Of a stretch of 63,137 nt of DNA, positions 52,313-61,190 are shown one piece after another. Numbering within the stretch: the stretch's first letter is position 1; each line of letters begins with the position of its first letter. Location: positions 1-63,137 of the forward strand of contig CAIOKP010000261.1 of the NCBI GenBank assembly GCA_903858875.1. Reading direction: 5' to 3'. This stretch comes from an uncultured Sphingomonadales bacterium (GTDB lineage Bacteria; Pseudomonadota; Alphaproteobacteria; Sphingomonadales; Sphingomonadaceae). Below the pieces are notes generated by a model. That model did no database searches. It had not been told where the DNA came from and was given only the letters and a program-made list of their open reading frames with translations. The position numbers were made by a program, and so were the translations under genes.

Positions 52313-53701
52313 TTACATCGTTGCCGGCACCACATCGAAAGCGATATTCAACCGCTCTCCACCGGCCGTTGGCACCGTGCCGTGCCACAGGGTCGAAGGG
52401 AACAGCACCAGACGGCCCGCTTGCGGCGCAATCGTCGCATAGGGCGCCAAATCCAGTCCCAATTCGGCCGGCGGCGCGCCCAGATGGAAATGCCCCGCCG
52501 GCGCGACCCCAAGCGTTTGGCTGTCCGGCACCGCGACGTAAAAGGCGCTGCTGATCCAACCCATGGGGTGCGAATGGGTGACGTTAAAGCCGCCACGCGA
52601 CAGCCGTACCGACCAACTGCCGCTGATCCGTAACGCGTCGCGCGGGCGGGACAGCAAAGGATGCGCCGGATCCTGCGGCGGCAGTGCATCGACATAGTCC
52701 CGCACCGCCGCCATCAACGCGGATCTTGTGCGTTGCAGGATCGGTTCGTGGCGCAACAGCACCGAACGGTCGGTCTGCGTCCCCCCGCGCACCGATTGTT
52801 CGGCATAGGGCAATTGCACGATGTGCAGCGAACGGAGCAAATCCGCCAATTCAGCCAGTTCGCCCGCGTCCATCCCAACGTCCATCGCCCGGGCAAACGA
52901 CGAACCGCCATCCAGCCACCCGGCCCGATCATCGCCCAGCAACCGCCAGCAGGTCGAGACATAAGGCCACGCTTGCCCTGCCATCGGCCCTGTGGTCATA
53001 GGCAGCGCGATCGCAAGTGCGGCGGCGGGATCCTTGGTGCGTAATGCCTGACGAATGCGCGCGATGCGGAGGAAATCATCATCCCAACGCGCCGTCGCCG
53101 CCAGGAGATGAGCGGTTTCCTCCACATCGCCGGACTCGCTGGCCATAAACAGGCGCGCGGCGGTCAGGCCCTTGGTCGAGCCCAAATGGCCCGCCGCCTC
53201 GTCCAGAACCGCGCGGGCGCGTGGCCAGTCGCGATGCTGCGCCACCGCGGAAAACCAGCCCAGCCACAAGCCTTGCGCCGCCGGATGCGCCCGTGCCGCC
53301 AGCGCATAGGACCCATCGAACCCCGCCACATCGCCCGAAATCCAGCGCAATGCCGCCAGCACCCGGTGCCCTTCCAACCATTGCGGCGATCGCGCCAAGG
53401 CGGTCATCAGCCCATCGACCGCCGCGCCCATCCGCCCCTCCGACGCCTCGGCCAGCGCGCGGTTGCGCACCGCATCGAGATTGTCCGGCCACAGGCGCGT
53501 CACCTGCCCGAACAGATCCGCCGCCGCATAGCCCAATTCATAGCGCGATTGAGCATGAAGAAAGGCAATCAACGGATCGGTGGGCGCGAGGTCCCGCGCG
53601 TGCGCGATCGCCGCATCGGCCTCGACCATCCGCTGTTCGGCGCGCAGCAACCGCGCCCGGTCGCGCCAGTCCGCAGCGGTTTGCGGCCCCGATTGCGTCA
53701 T
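52313..53701 (-). CDS. putative 2OG-Fe(II) oxygenase with N-terminal TPR-like region (PF13759-like)
   Basis: GGFNVTHSHPMGWISSAFYVAVP; GRLVLFPSTLWHGTVP...RLNIAFDV. Confidence 0.85.
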   Translation of the reverse strand: MTQSGPQTAADWRDRARLLRAEQRMVEADAAIAHARDLAPTDPLIAFLHAQSRYELGYAAADLFGQVTRLWPDNLDAVRNRALAEASEGRMGAAVDGLMTALARSPQWLEGHRVLAALRWISGDVAGFDGSYALAARAHPAAQGLWLGWFSAVAQHRDWPRARAVLDEAAGHLGSTKGLTAARLFMASESGDVEETAHLLAATARWDDDFLRIARIRQALRTKDPAAALAIALPMTTGPMAGQAWPYVSTCWRLLGDDRAGWLDGGSSFARAMDVGMDAGELAELADLLRSLHIVQLPYAEQSVRGGTQTDRSVLLRHEPILQRTRSALMAAVRDYVDALPPQDPAHPLLSRPRDALRISGSWSVRLSRGGFNVTHSHPMGWISSAFYVAVPDSQTLGVAPAGHFHLGAPPAELGLDLAPYATIAPQAGRLVLFPSTLWHGTVPTAGGERLNIAFDVVPATM

Positions 53702-53703
53702 GC

Positions 53704-55209
53704 TCAGACGGCCGCCTTGCAATGCTGGTCGATAAACTGCTGATGACTGGGCAAGCGCTGCGCCTCAGCCACCATCGCCGCGCGCAATTTCGCCAGCCAG
53801 TCGCGCGCATCAATCCCGCGATGGTCGAGCAAAGGGTCATGACCTTGCGGAATATTGTTCTGGCCGATGTGTACCGCCAGCCACGATGGCGCGGCGAACA
53901 GATCCATCTCGCGCGCGATCAAGCGCCCCGACTTGCGGAAATGCTCGATCTTCAGCGCCAACGTATCGGGCACCTCCATCGCCGCGCAATAGCGCCACAA
54001 TTCGGCATCATCGCGCTGGGTCAGCTTATAGTGCAAGATGATGAAGTCGCGGATGCGCTCCATTTCGGTGTCGGCAATGCGGTTGAATTCCGCCGTGGTG
54101 ATGGGGTCAAAATCACGCGTCGGAAATAGCGCGATGATTTTGGAAATATTGGCCTGAATAAGGTGGATGCTGGTCGATTCCAGCGGTTCCAGAAAGCCGC
54201 TCGACAGGCCGATGGCAATGACGTTCTTGTTCCAGTGCTGGCGCCGCCGCCCGGCGGTAAAGCGCAACGGGCGCGGATCGCCCAAAGCCTTGCCATCGAG
54301 CCGCTGGCTGAGCAGGTCGGCCGCCTTGGCATCGTCGAGATAGGCGCTGCAATAGACATAGCCGTTGCCGGTGCGATGCTGCAACGGGATGCGCCATTGC
54401 CACCCGGCCTCCCGCGCGGTCGATCTTGTATAGGGCGTCGGCGCGCCAGCGTTTTTACACGGCATCGCAACGGCGCGGTCGCATGGCAACCACTGCGACC
54501 AATCCTCATAGCCGGTCTTTAGCGCGCCCTCGATCAACAGCCCGCGAAAGCCAGAGCAGTCGATGAACAGATCCGCCTCAAACGCGCGGCCATCCTCCAA
54601 CGTCACCCGCTCAACAAAGCCATTTTCGCCGTTGAGCGCCACATCGGCAATCTTGCCCTCGATCCGCGTCACGCCGCGCTGTTCGGCAAAGCCGCGCAGG
54701 TATTTGGCGTAAAGCCCCGCGTCGAAATGATAGGCATAATCGAACGTCGACAGCACATTGCGCTGATCGGGCGAGGGATGCGCGAACTTGCCGGACTTGG
54801 CCATCACCCAGGCCATCGCATAATCGTCGAGCGGCGTCTGATCGCCCTCTGCCCGCGACTTCAGCCAATATTGGTGCAGCGCGACCATGTCGAAATCGCG
54901 GCCAAACGGCCCGAACGGGTGAAAATACCGCGAATTTTGCGCGCCCCAGCCGACAAATTCGATGCCCAGCTTGAACGTGCCCTGCGTCGCCTTGATAAAG
55001 TCCCGCTCATCAATGCCCAGCGTTTGGTTGAAGATGCGGATCGGTGGAATCGTCGCTTCGCCCACGCCGACCGTGCCGATGTCATCGGATTCGATCAAGG
55101 TGACGGCGCAATCCTGACGCAGCGCATGGGACAGCATCGCCGCCGTCATCCATCCCGCCGTGCCGCCGCCCACGATCAAAACCCGCCGGATGCTGCGCTC
55201 GCCTGTCAT
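53704..55209 (-). CDS. tryptophan halogenase family flavoprotein
   Basis: GGGTAGWMTAA; TFKLGIEFVGW (Lys); AGWQWRIPLQ (WxWxIP); FLEPLESTSIHLIQ (Glu). Confidence 0.93.
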   Translation of the reverse strand: MTGERSIRRVLIVGGGTAGWMTAAMLSHALRQDCAVTLIESDDIGTVGVGEATIPPIRIFNQTLGIDERDFIKATQGTFKLGIEFVGWGAQNSRYFHPFGPFGRDFDMVALHQYWLKSRAEGDQTPLDDYAMAWVMAKSGKFAHPSPDQRNVLSTFDYAYHFDAGLYAKYLRGFAEQRGVTRIEGKIADVALNGENGFVERVTLEDGRAFEADLFIDCSGFRGLLIEGALKTGYEDWSQWLPCDRAVAMPCKNAGAPTPYTRSTAREAGWQWRIPLQHRTGNGYVYCSAYLDDAKAADLLSQRLDGKALGDPRPLRFTAGRRRQHWNKNVIAIGLSSGFLEPLESTSIHLIQANISKIIALFPTRDFDPITTAEFNRIADTEMERIRDFIILHYKLTQRDDAELWRYCAAMEVPDTLALKIEHFRKSGRLIAREMDLFAAPSWLAVHIGQNNIPQGHDPLLDHRGIDARDWLAKLRAAMVAEAQRLPSHQQFIDQHCKAAV

Positions 55210-55261
55210 CTTGCCTCTCCTTGGCCCGGCATCGTCTTATGCGCGATCCAGGGCCGGTTCA

Positions 55262-55299
55262 AACAAAAGGCGGGCCGGAAGTCGCCTTCCGCACCCGCC
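55262..55299 (-). terminator. hairpin plus T-run after TBDR, before halogenase
   Basis: Minus strand GGCGGGTGCGGAAGGCGACTTCCGGCCCGCCTTTTGTTT. Confidence 0.7.
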
Positions 55300-55339
55300 C
55301 CCTGTATCGTCATATCATGCGCCCTTTTGGGGTCACAGA

Positions 55340-57799
55340 TTAGAAGCGGTACTTCACCGAAGCCGTCATCGTGCGACCCAGCATTGCCGAGTTGTCGAAC
55401 ACAGCCTGATTGCTCGACAGGCCGGTCGCCGGGCCACGAATGGCCAAGCTGCCGTTGTTGGCGCGATAGCCCAACGTGTCGAACAGGTTGTTGACGTTCA
55501 GGCCGATTTCGAGGTTCGCCATCGGGCGGACCTTGGCATAGGCGTTGGCGAACACCGAACCCGGTGCCTGCGTCGTCTCGTCACCCAGATAGAAGCTGGA
55601 CTGACCGTTGAGGCTGACGCCCACCGCCGCAACACCAGCGTCGTAGCTCGGCGAGATCAGGAACGTCCACTGCGGCATGGCGAAAGCCGTCTTGCCGGAG
55701 ATTGCGTCCTTGGCATGCGTGTACACAACATAACCGTTCACGCTGAAATTACCGAAGTGAACATCAGCCGAGGTTTCAAGGCCATAGCTGTGATAAACGG
55801 TATCAATGAACGGGTTCTGACCACGGCTCGGCGCGGTGAAGTCGTAGTTGCTCTCCTTCACCTCGGCGCGATAGACCGTGCCTTCAACGTGATAGCGGCC
55901 GCCGGCGACATCGCCATTGTGCTTCACGCCGATTTCCTGCTGGCTGACATAGTTGACCGACAGGTGATCGCCACCGGCCGTCAGCTTGCCATCAGCCGTG
56001 AAGTTGGCATCGTTGTACAGCAAACGGTCAGCATTGAAGCGCCCGCCGCGGCTGATGCGAACGAACACGTTGGTGCTGTCCGTGACCTTGTAGAGGCCAC
56101 CCACCGACCAGCTGGAATAGCTCTTGGTGTAGTTCAGGCGCTCCGACGGGGTCGATGCGGTGACGAAGCTGGGCAAGGTGGCCGAACCCAGCGCGTCGGT
56201 CGACGTCACGTTGGGACCTGCGACCGGTGCATAGGCAACGCCGGCAGCCTGCATGCTGTCATAGCGGAAGCTGGCGTCGAGGTTCAGACGACCGATGTCC
56301 GATTCCAGCTCCACATACGGCGCATCGTCGGTGTACGAGACGTTGTACGAACGACCGCCACAGCAACCGCCCCACTGGTTGTTATACCCGGTCGCGCCAT
56401 TGACGGCCAACTGAGCGCCAGCAGCGCTGAACAGGTCGAGCGGCGCGGGATTGCCATTGGTGTTGAGCGTCTGGGTGACGTTGTTGATCGCCCAATCCAT
56501 CGCGACATTCTGGCGCATGTGGAACCAGCCGGCGCGGGCGTTGACCTTGGCATCGCTGCCCATGTCGAACTTGCCGTTGACCGTCAGGTCGTTCACCACG
56601 CTGCCAACGTCATTCATCTTGACGAAGGCTTGCGCGCTGTTGCTGACGAAGGCGCCTGTGTAGGCCTGACCCGCGTTCGGACCAGCGGCATAACGCAGCG
56701 TACCGGTGCCAGCGATCGACGCGGTGGTCGATTCACCCGTCCACTGGTTCGAGAACGAGCCAGTCATGTCGGTCCAGCGGGCCTTGTCGGTCACCGAGAT
56801 GTTATGCGCGAATTCATAGTGGAATTCGCCCCCGATCGACGTCGCCACCGGGTGAATACCCTGCATGTTGACGGTCTGCAGCGCACCATTCGCGTTCACG
56901 ATCTGGAACGTCTGATTGTACAGGCCGGTCGAGGCATACTGACGCGCATCAACGCCGGGCAACGTCGAGTAGCCCGTGATGGTGTTGCCCGAGAGGGTGG
57001 CCAACGCCGGCATCGAGGTAAAGGTCGGCTCCTGGTCGTCCATCCGCTTGAAGTTCAGGCGGATGTAGCCCTTGCCGTCTTCCAGTTCCTTGGTGATGTT
57101 ACCCTTGATCTGGTACCCCTTTTCCGCCGTGTAGGGCAGGTGGGTCGGACCGTTGCCATCGACGACATAGCCGCCAACGTGGAAACGAACCGTGTCAGAC
57201 AGGTGCGCACCATAGTCGAAATCAAGACGCAGTTCACGATAGTTCAGCGCGCTCGACACGCCGATTTCGCCGCCGTCCTTGGAACCGGTCTTCGACACAT
57301 AGTTGATGACCGCGCCAGGGGCCTGGCTCGAGAAGGTCGAGGCCGAACCGCCGCGAACAGCTTCGACGCGATCGACGCTGTTGTCGAAACGGACCCAATA
57401 GTCGTTGTTGCCGAACTGCATGTCGCCGAACAGCGTGACGGGCAGGCCGTCTTCTTGCAGGCCGACATATTCCGAACCACCGGTCGAAACCGGGATACCG
57501 CGCACGCCGATGTTGGCGTTACCGCCCGGGCCGGCAGTGTCCTGCACGTTAAGACCCGGAATGGCGCGCAGCACTTCGGCCTGCGAGCGCGGCGTGAAAT
57601 TGGTGATAGCTTCCTGGCTGATCTGCGACACCGAGATCGAGCTGTTCTGGGCCGTCTTGCCAGCGCTCGATGCGGTCACGACGATCACGTCATCGGCCTT
57701 GTCAGCGGCAGGCTTGTCGGCAGCAAATGCGGCGGATGACAGGCTGGCAACGCTAAGAACGGCAAACGAAACGCAGGATTTGAGCAGGGCTTGCTTCAT
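55340..57799 (-). CDS. TonB-dependent receptor
   Basis: Signal peptide MKQALLKSCVSFAVLSVASLSSAAFA; plug RSQAEVLRAIPGLNVQ; C-terminal MTASVKYRF. Confidence 0.95.
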   Translation of the reverse strand: MKQALLKSCVSFAVLSVASLSSAAFAADKPAADKADDVIVVTASSAGKTAQNSSISVSQISQEAITNFTPRSQAEVLRAIPGLNVQDTAGPGGNANIGVRGIPVSTGGSEYVGLQEDGLPVTLFGDMQFGNNDYWVRFDNSVDRVEAVRGGSASTFSSQAPGAVINYVSKTGSKDGGEIGVSSALNYRELRLDFDYGAHLSDTVRFHVGGYVVDGNGPTHLPYTAEKGYQIKGNITKELEDGKGYIRLNFKRMDDQEPTFTSMPALATLSGNTITGYSTLPGVDARQYASTGLYNQTFQIVNANGALQTVNMQGIHPVATSIGGEFHYEFAHNISVTDKARWTDMTGSFSNQWTGESTTASIAGTGTLRYAAGPNAGQAYTGAFVSNSAQAFVKMNDVGSVVNDLTVNGKFDMGSDAKVNARAGWFHMRQNVAMDWAINNVTQTLNTNGNPAPLDLFSAAGAQLAVNGATGYNNQWGGCCGGRSYNVSYTDDAPYVELESDIGRLNLDASFRYDSMQAAGVAYAPVAGPNVTSTDALGSATLPSFVTASTPSERLNYTKSYSSWSVGGLYKVTDSTNVFVRISRGGRFNADRLLYNDANFTADGKLTAGGDHLSVNYVSQQEIGVKHNGDVAGGRYHVEGTVYRAEVKESNYDFTAPSRGQNPFIDTVYHSYGLETSADVHFGNFSVNGYVVYTHAKDAISGKTAFAMPQWTFLISPSYDAGVAAVGVSLNGQSSFYLGDETTQAPGSVFANAYAKVRPMANLEIGLNVNNLFDTLGYRANNGSLAIRGPATGLSSNQAVFDNSAMLGRTMTASVKYRF

Positions 57800-57878
57800 C
57801 GGTTCCTCCCCCTTGAGGTGATGTGGTTCGCTCCGGCTCATGCCGAAGTCGATGCGGTGGACTGCTCATGACCGAGAC

Positions 57879-57915
57879 AACAATCGATTGCAATAGGCTT
57901 GTGCAATGGATTGCA
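57879..57915. promoter_or_regulatory. tandem putative LacI-family operators
   Basis: AACAATCGATTGCA (57879-57892, inverse of the other two sites) and TGCAATGGATTGCA (57902-57915, one core mismatch), centres 23 bp apart. Confidence 0.75.
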
Positions 57916-58004
57916 TTAAATTCGTCGCAACATTTAAAATCCCGCGCTTTCTGTGACGGAATTGTCACATACTTCAGCGCTGCTGCCGTATGACCCTCGC
58001 CCCG

Positions 58005-58778
58005 TTATGGCTGTGCCAGCCCTTCCACCGCCATCCGCAATGCGGACAAGAGCGCCGGATTCACCGGCTTTCCAACGGCAACCGCGCGGGTAATAGCATC
58101 TGTAATTTCCAGGGCCCGCGCGACTTTCGCAACCCGTTCATTGGGCGCCGCGGGACCGACGGGATGTGATGCAATTTCGCCTGAATCGGACATCGCCCCG
58201 CAGGCATTGCATTCACCAATTCGCGCCTGAATTTCGCCGATCACCTTTTCCGCCTGCCGCCGGCGGGTCATTTCGCGTTCCAATTCATCGCGTAATTCGT
58301 CGAAGGCCAGCACCCGCATCGTCGCCCGTTCGTCAAGCGCGGCGTTAACCTGCAACAACTGCTTGCTCGACCGCTGCTTGACCAGTTGCGTCTCGATTCG
58401 CGCGCGCAGCACCTCGAAATCTATCGGCTTGGTGACATAGTCATCCGCCCCGGCGTCGAGCGCCTCGACCACGGCCTCGCTTTCAGCCCGGGCGGTGACC
58501 ATAATCACCGGCAGGCTGCTGGTTTGCCAGTCCTGACGCAGGACGTGCAGCACTTCCACCCCGTTCATGTTGGGCATCATATAATCGAGCAACACGATGT
58601 CGGGCTTGCGCGCGCGAATAAATTCCAGCGCCTGTTCGCCCGATTCCACTTGGTGCAAATCATAGCCGAACGGCGCCAGGCGGCGGCACGCCAATTGGCG
58701 ATTGCCCTCGACATCATCAACCACCAACACAACCGCGCGCTTGGTACGGCCCTCGGGAAGCGGAAGTTCAGGCAGCAT
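58005..58778 (-). CDS. response regulator with single REC domain and uncharacterised C-terminus
   Basis: VLVVDDVEGNRQLACRRL; DIVLLDYMMPNMNG; GADDYVTKPID. Confidence 0.9.
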   Translation of the reverse strand: MLPELPLPEGRTKRAVVLVVDDVEGNRQLACRRLAPFGYDLHQVESGEQALEFIRARKPDIVLLDYMMPNMNGVEVLHVLRQDWQTSSLPVIMVTARAESEAVVEALDAGADDYVTKPIDFEVLRARIETQLVKQRSSKQLLQVNAALDERATMRVLAFDELRDELEREMTRRRQAEKVIGEIQARIGECNACGAMSDSGEIASHPVGPAAPNERVAKVARALEITDAITRAVAVGKPVNPALLSALRMAVEGLAQP

Positions 58779-61050
58779 ATAACACCACGCTGATACGAGC
58801 GACCAACTGTCGCGGCGACAGGCCAGCCTTGGGAATCACCGCCTGCGCGCTCTGCTCGAGCATCCGCCGTTCCTCTGATTTCAAAAGAATATCGGTAACC
58901 ACCACCAACGGCGGGCGATCCGACACAGGCCTTTCGCCAATCGCATCGATCACGGCGAGGCCATCACCGTCTGCCATTTTGAGATCAGCCACAACCAGCG
59001 CGAAATGCTCCGTCGCGAGCCGCGCCTTGGCCTGTGCCCCATTGACGACCCACACCACGCCAAAGCCCGCCTGACGCAGCCCGTGATCGTACAACCGAGC
59101 GGTGGCCTCGTCATCCTCAACCAGCAAAATCATGCCCGAATGACGCCGAGCATAGAGGTGCAGGATAGCGTCCAGTTCTTCGGGCCGGACAGGTTTGACC
59201 AAATGTTCGGTCGCCCCTTTTTCCAGACTGATGCGTTTGCGGTCATCGACGCTGACCATGATGGTCGGAATTGCCTGCGTCCGCGGATCGGCCGCCAAAG
59301 CGTCAAGCACCGACCAGCCGTCAAGCCGCGGCAGGCCAATATCGAGCAGGATAACGTCGGGCACCTGATCCAGCGCCTGGGCCAGTCCGGCCTGACCATC
59401 GGTGGCAATCGACGTGTCATAGCCATTGCGGTCGAGCATCCGGCGCAGCAATTCAACACTGCTCGGCTCATCCTCGACGATCAACGCCAGCGGCTTGTCC
59501 CGCCGAACGGTCGGCCATTGCGCCGATTCTGGCACGGTTGGCACCGCGATCGCGGGCGCGGCACCCATATCGCGCGGCACGCGGATGGTGAACACCGAGC
59601 CAAACCCGACATCGCTGGTCACCACCACGCTGCCCCCCATCATCCGGGTAAAGCGATCCACCAGCGCGAGGCCCAGCCCCGTGCCACCATAACGCCGGGT
59701 GGTCGACGAATCGCTTTGCACGAAGGGTTGGAACAGGCGGGCAATCTCGGCGTCGCTCATCCCGATGCCGGTGTCCGACACCACCAGCACGAGGTCGTCG
59801 CCCTCCGCGCGTGCCTGCACTTCGACAAAGCCGTCCTTGGTGAATTTGCACGCATTGGCGCCCAGATTGAGCAGGCATTGGCGCAACTTGGTCGCATCGC
59901 CGAACACCGCATCAATGTCCGTTTCGACCGCAAACGACAGCCGGTTGCCCTGCTTTGCCGCCAACGGGACCAGCACCGCCTGCACCTCGTCCAGCATTTT
60001 TCGCAGATCGAAACCGTGCAGGTCGAGCTCCATCTTACCCGCCTCGATCTTGGACAGGTCGAGCAGGCTGTTGATCAATTCGAGCAATTGTTGCGACGAA
60101 GAGCAGATCCAGCCGACATCCTCGGTTGATCGGATCATCCCGGCACGCGTCAAATCCTCGCGCAGCACTTCGCCATAGCCGATGATCGCATTCAACGGCG
60201 TGCGCAATTCGTGGCTCATATTGGCCAGAAATTCGGATTTCGCGACGCTCGCCGCCTCGGCCGCATCACGCGCCTCGGCCAGCGCGCCCATCGTATGCGA
60301 CAGGCTGTCGTTCTGGCCCTCTACGGTATCCAGCATCGCGTTATAACTTTCGATGAAGCCGTCGAAATCGGGGTCGTCGCTACGTGCCACCCGTGCGGCC
60401 AGATCGCCCGAACTGCGCACGGTTTGCATCGCCGCTTTCATCGAATCGAGCGGACTGAACGCCATCCGGCGCAATTGCGTCGACAGCGCGATGCTCAACG
60501 CCATGCACACCGCCAACAACACCGTCGCCACCGGCAAGGTATCCAGCGAGATCGCCCCCAGCGAGCGATAGCGAAAGCCGATGGTCAAGACGCCGACTTG
60601 CCGATGATCGACCACAATCGGCATATGATAGACGCCCAAATTGCCAAAGCTGCCGAACATCCTCTGGTCGCCCGGCTCGATCGCCTGCCGTTCGGCCTCA
60701 TCGCGCTGCGCCACGGTCATCGCGCTGTTCAAATAGCGCGCAATCGTCGCGCCACGGACATCGTCGGCCTCCATCCACAGGATGTTGGGAACGGCATGCG
60801 CCGAATGCACGATCGCGGCAGCACCGGCATGGTCCGCAAAGATCACCGCAGTGCCAAGATTGCTCACCAGCACATCGGCCAGTTGGTGAAAGTGCTGGTT
60901 GGCGCTCTCTCGTTCATGGGCATATTGCACCAACACCAACCCGATGCCCGACATCAACAGCGCCAACGCCGTCACACCGAGCGTCAGCGCCGTCAGCTTC
61001 GTACGGAACGGCACCACGGCCAGCGTGCGCGCGCGATAGGGGGATAGCAT
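58768..61050 (-). CDS. hybrid sensor histidine kinase with two C-terminal REC domains
   Basis: SEFLANMSHELRTPLNAIIGYGE; GTGLGLALVDRF; two REC regions LIVEDEPSSVELLRRML and LLVEDDEATARLYDHGL. Confidence 0.94.
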   Translation of the reverse strand: MLSPYRARTLAVVPFRTKLTALTLGVTALALLMSGIGLVLVQYAHERESANQHFHQLADVLVSNLGTAVIFADHAGAAAIVHSAHAVPNILWMEADDVRGATIARYLNSAMTVAQRDEAERQAIEPGDQRMFGSFGNLGVYHMPIVVDHRQVGVLTIGFRYRSLGAISLDTLPVATVLLAVCMALSIALSTQLRRMAFSPLDSMKAAMQTVRSSGDLAARVARSDDPDFDGFIESYNAMLDTVEGQNDSLSHTMGALAEARDAAEAASVAKSEFLANMSHELRTPLNAIIGYGEVLREDLTRAGMIRSTEDVGWICSSSQQLLELINSLLDLSKIEAGKMELDLHGFDLRKMLDEVQAVLVPLAAKQGNRLSFAVETDIDAVFGDATKLRQCLLNLGANACKFTKDGFVEVQARAEGDDLVLVVSDTGIGMSDAEIARLFQPFVQSDSSTTRRYGGTGLGLALVDRFTRMMGGSVVVTSDVGFGSVFTIRVPRDMGAAPAIAVPTVPESAQWPTVRRDKPLALIVEDEPSSVELLRRMLDRNGYDTSIATDGQAGLAQALDQVPDVILLDIGLPRLDGWSVLDALAADPRTQAIPTIMVSVDDRKRISLEKGATEHLVKPVRPEELDAILHLYARRHSGMILLVEDDEATARLYDHGLRQAGFGVVWVVNGAQAKARLATEHFALVVADLKMADGDGLAVIDAIGERPVSDRPPLVVVTDILLKSEERRMLEQSAQAVIPKAGLSPRQLVARISVVLYAA

Positions 61051-61190
61051 CAGACGGTGGCTCCGGCTGTCCCATCTGAGCGCCCCGATCCGCCTGCCGC
61101 TGCCCATTGCATCATCGCTCGCATCCGTTGATCACCGGCCCGCACAATGCGGCGTTCTCTCGCGGTTCTAGGCGGCGTATGGTTAACCGC

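Noticed and set aside
55160-57739. 859-aa plus-strand ORF
   Set aside because: Antisense to the second TBDR; same artefact composition, no recognisable domain
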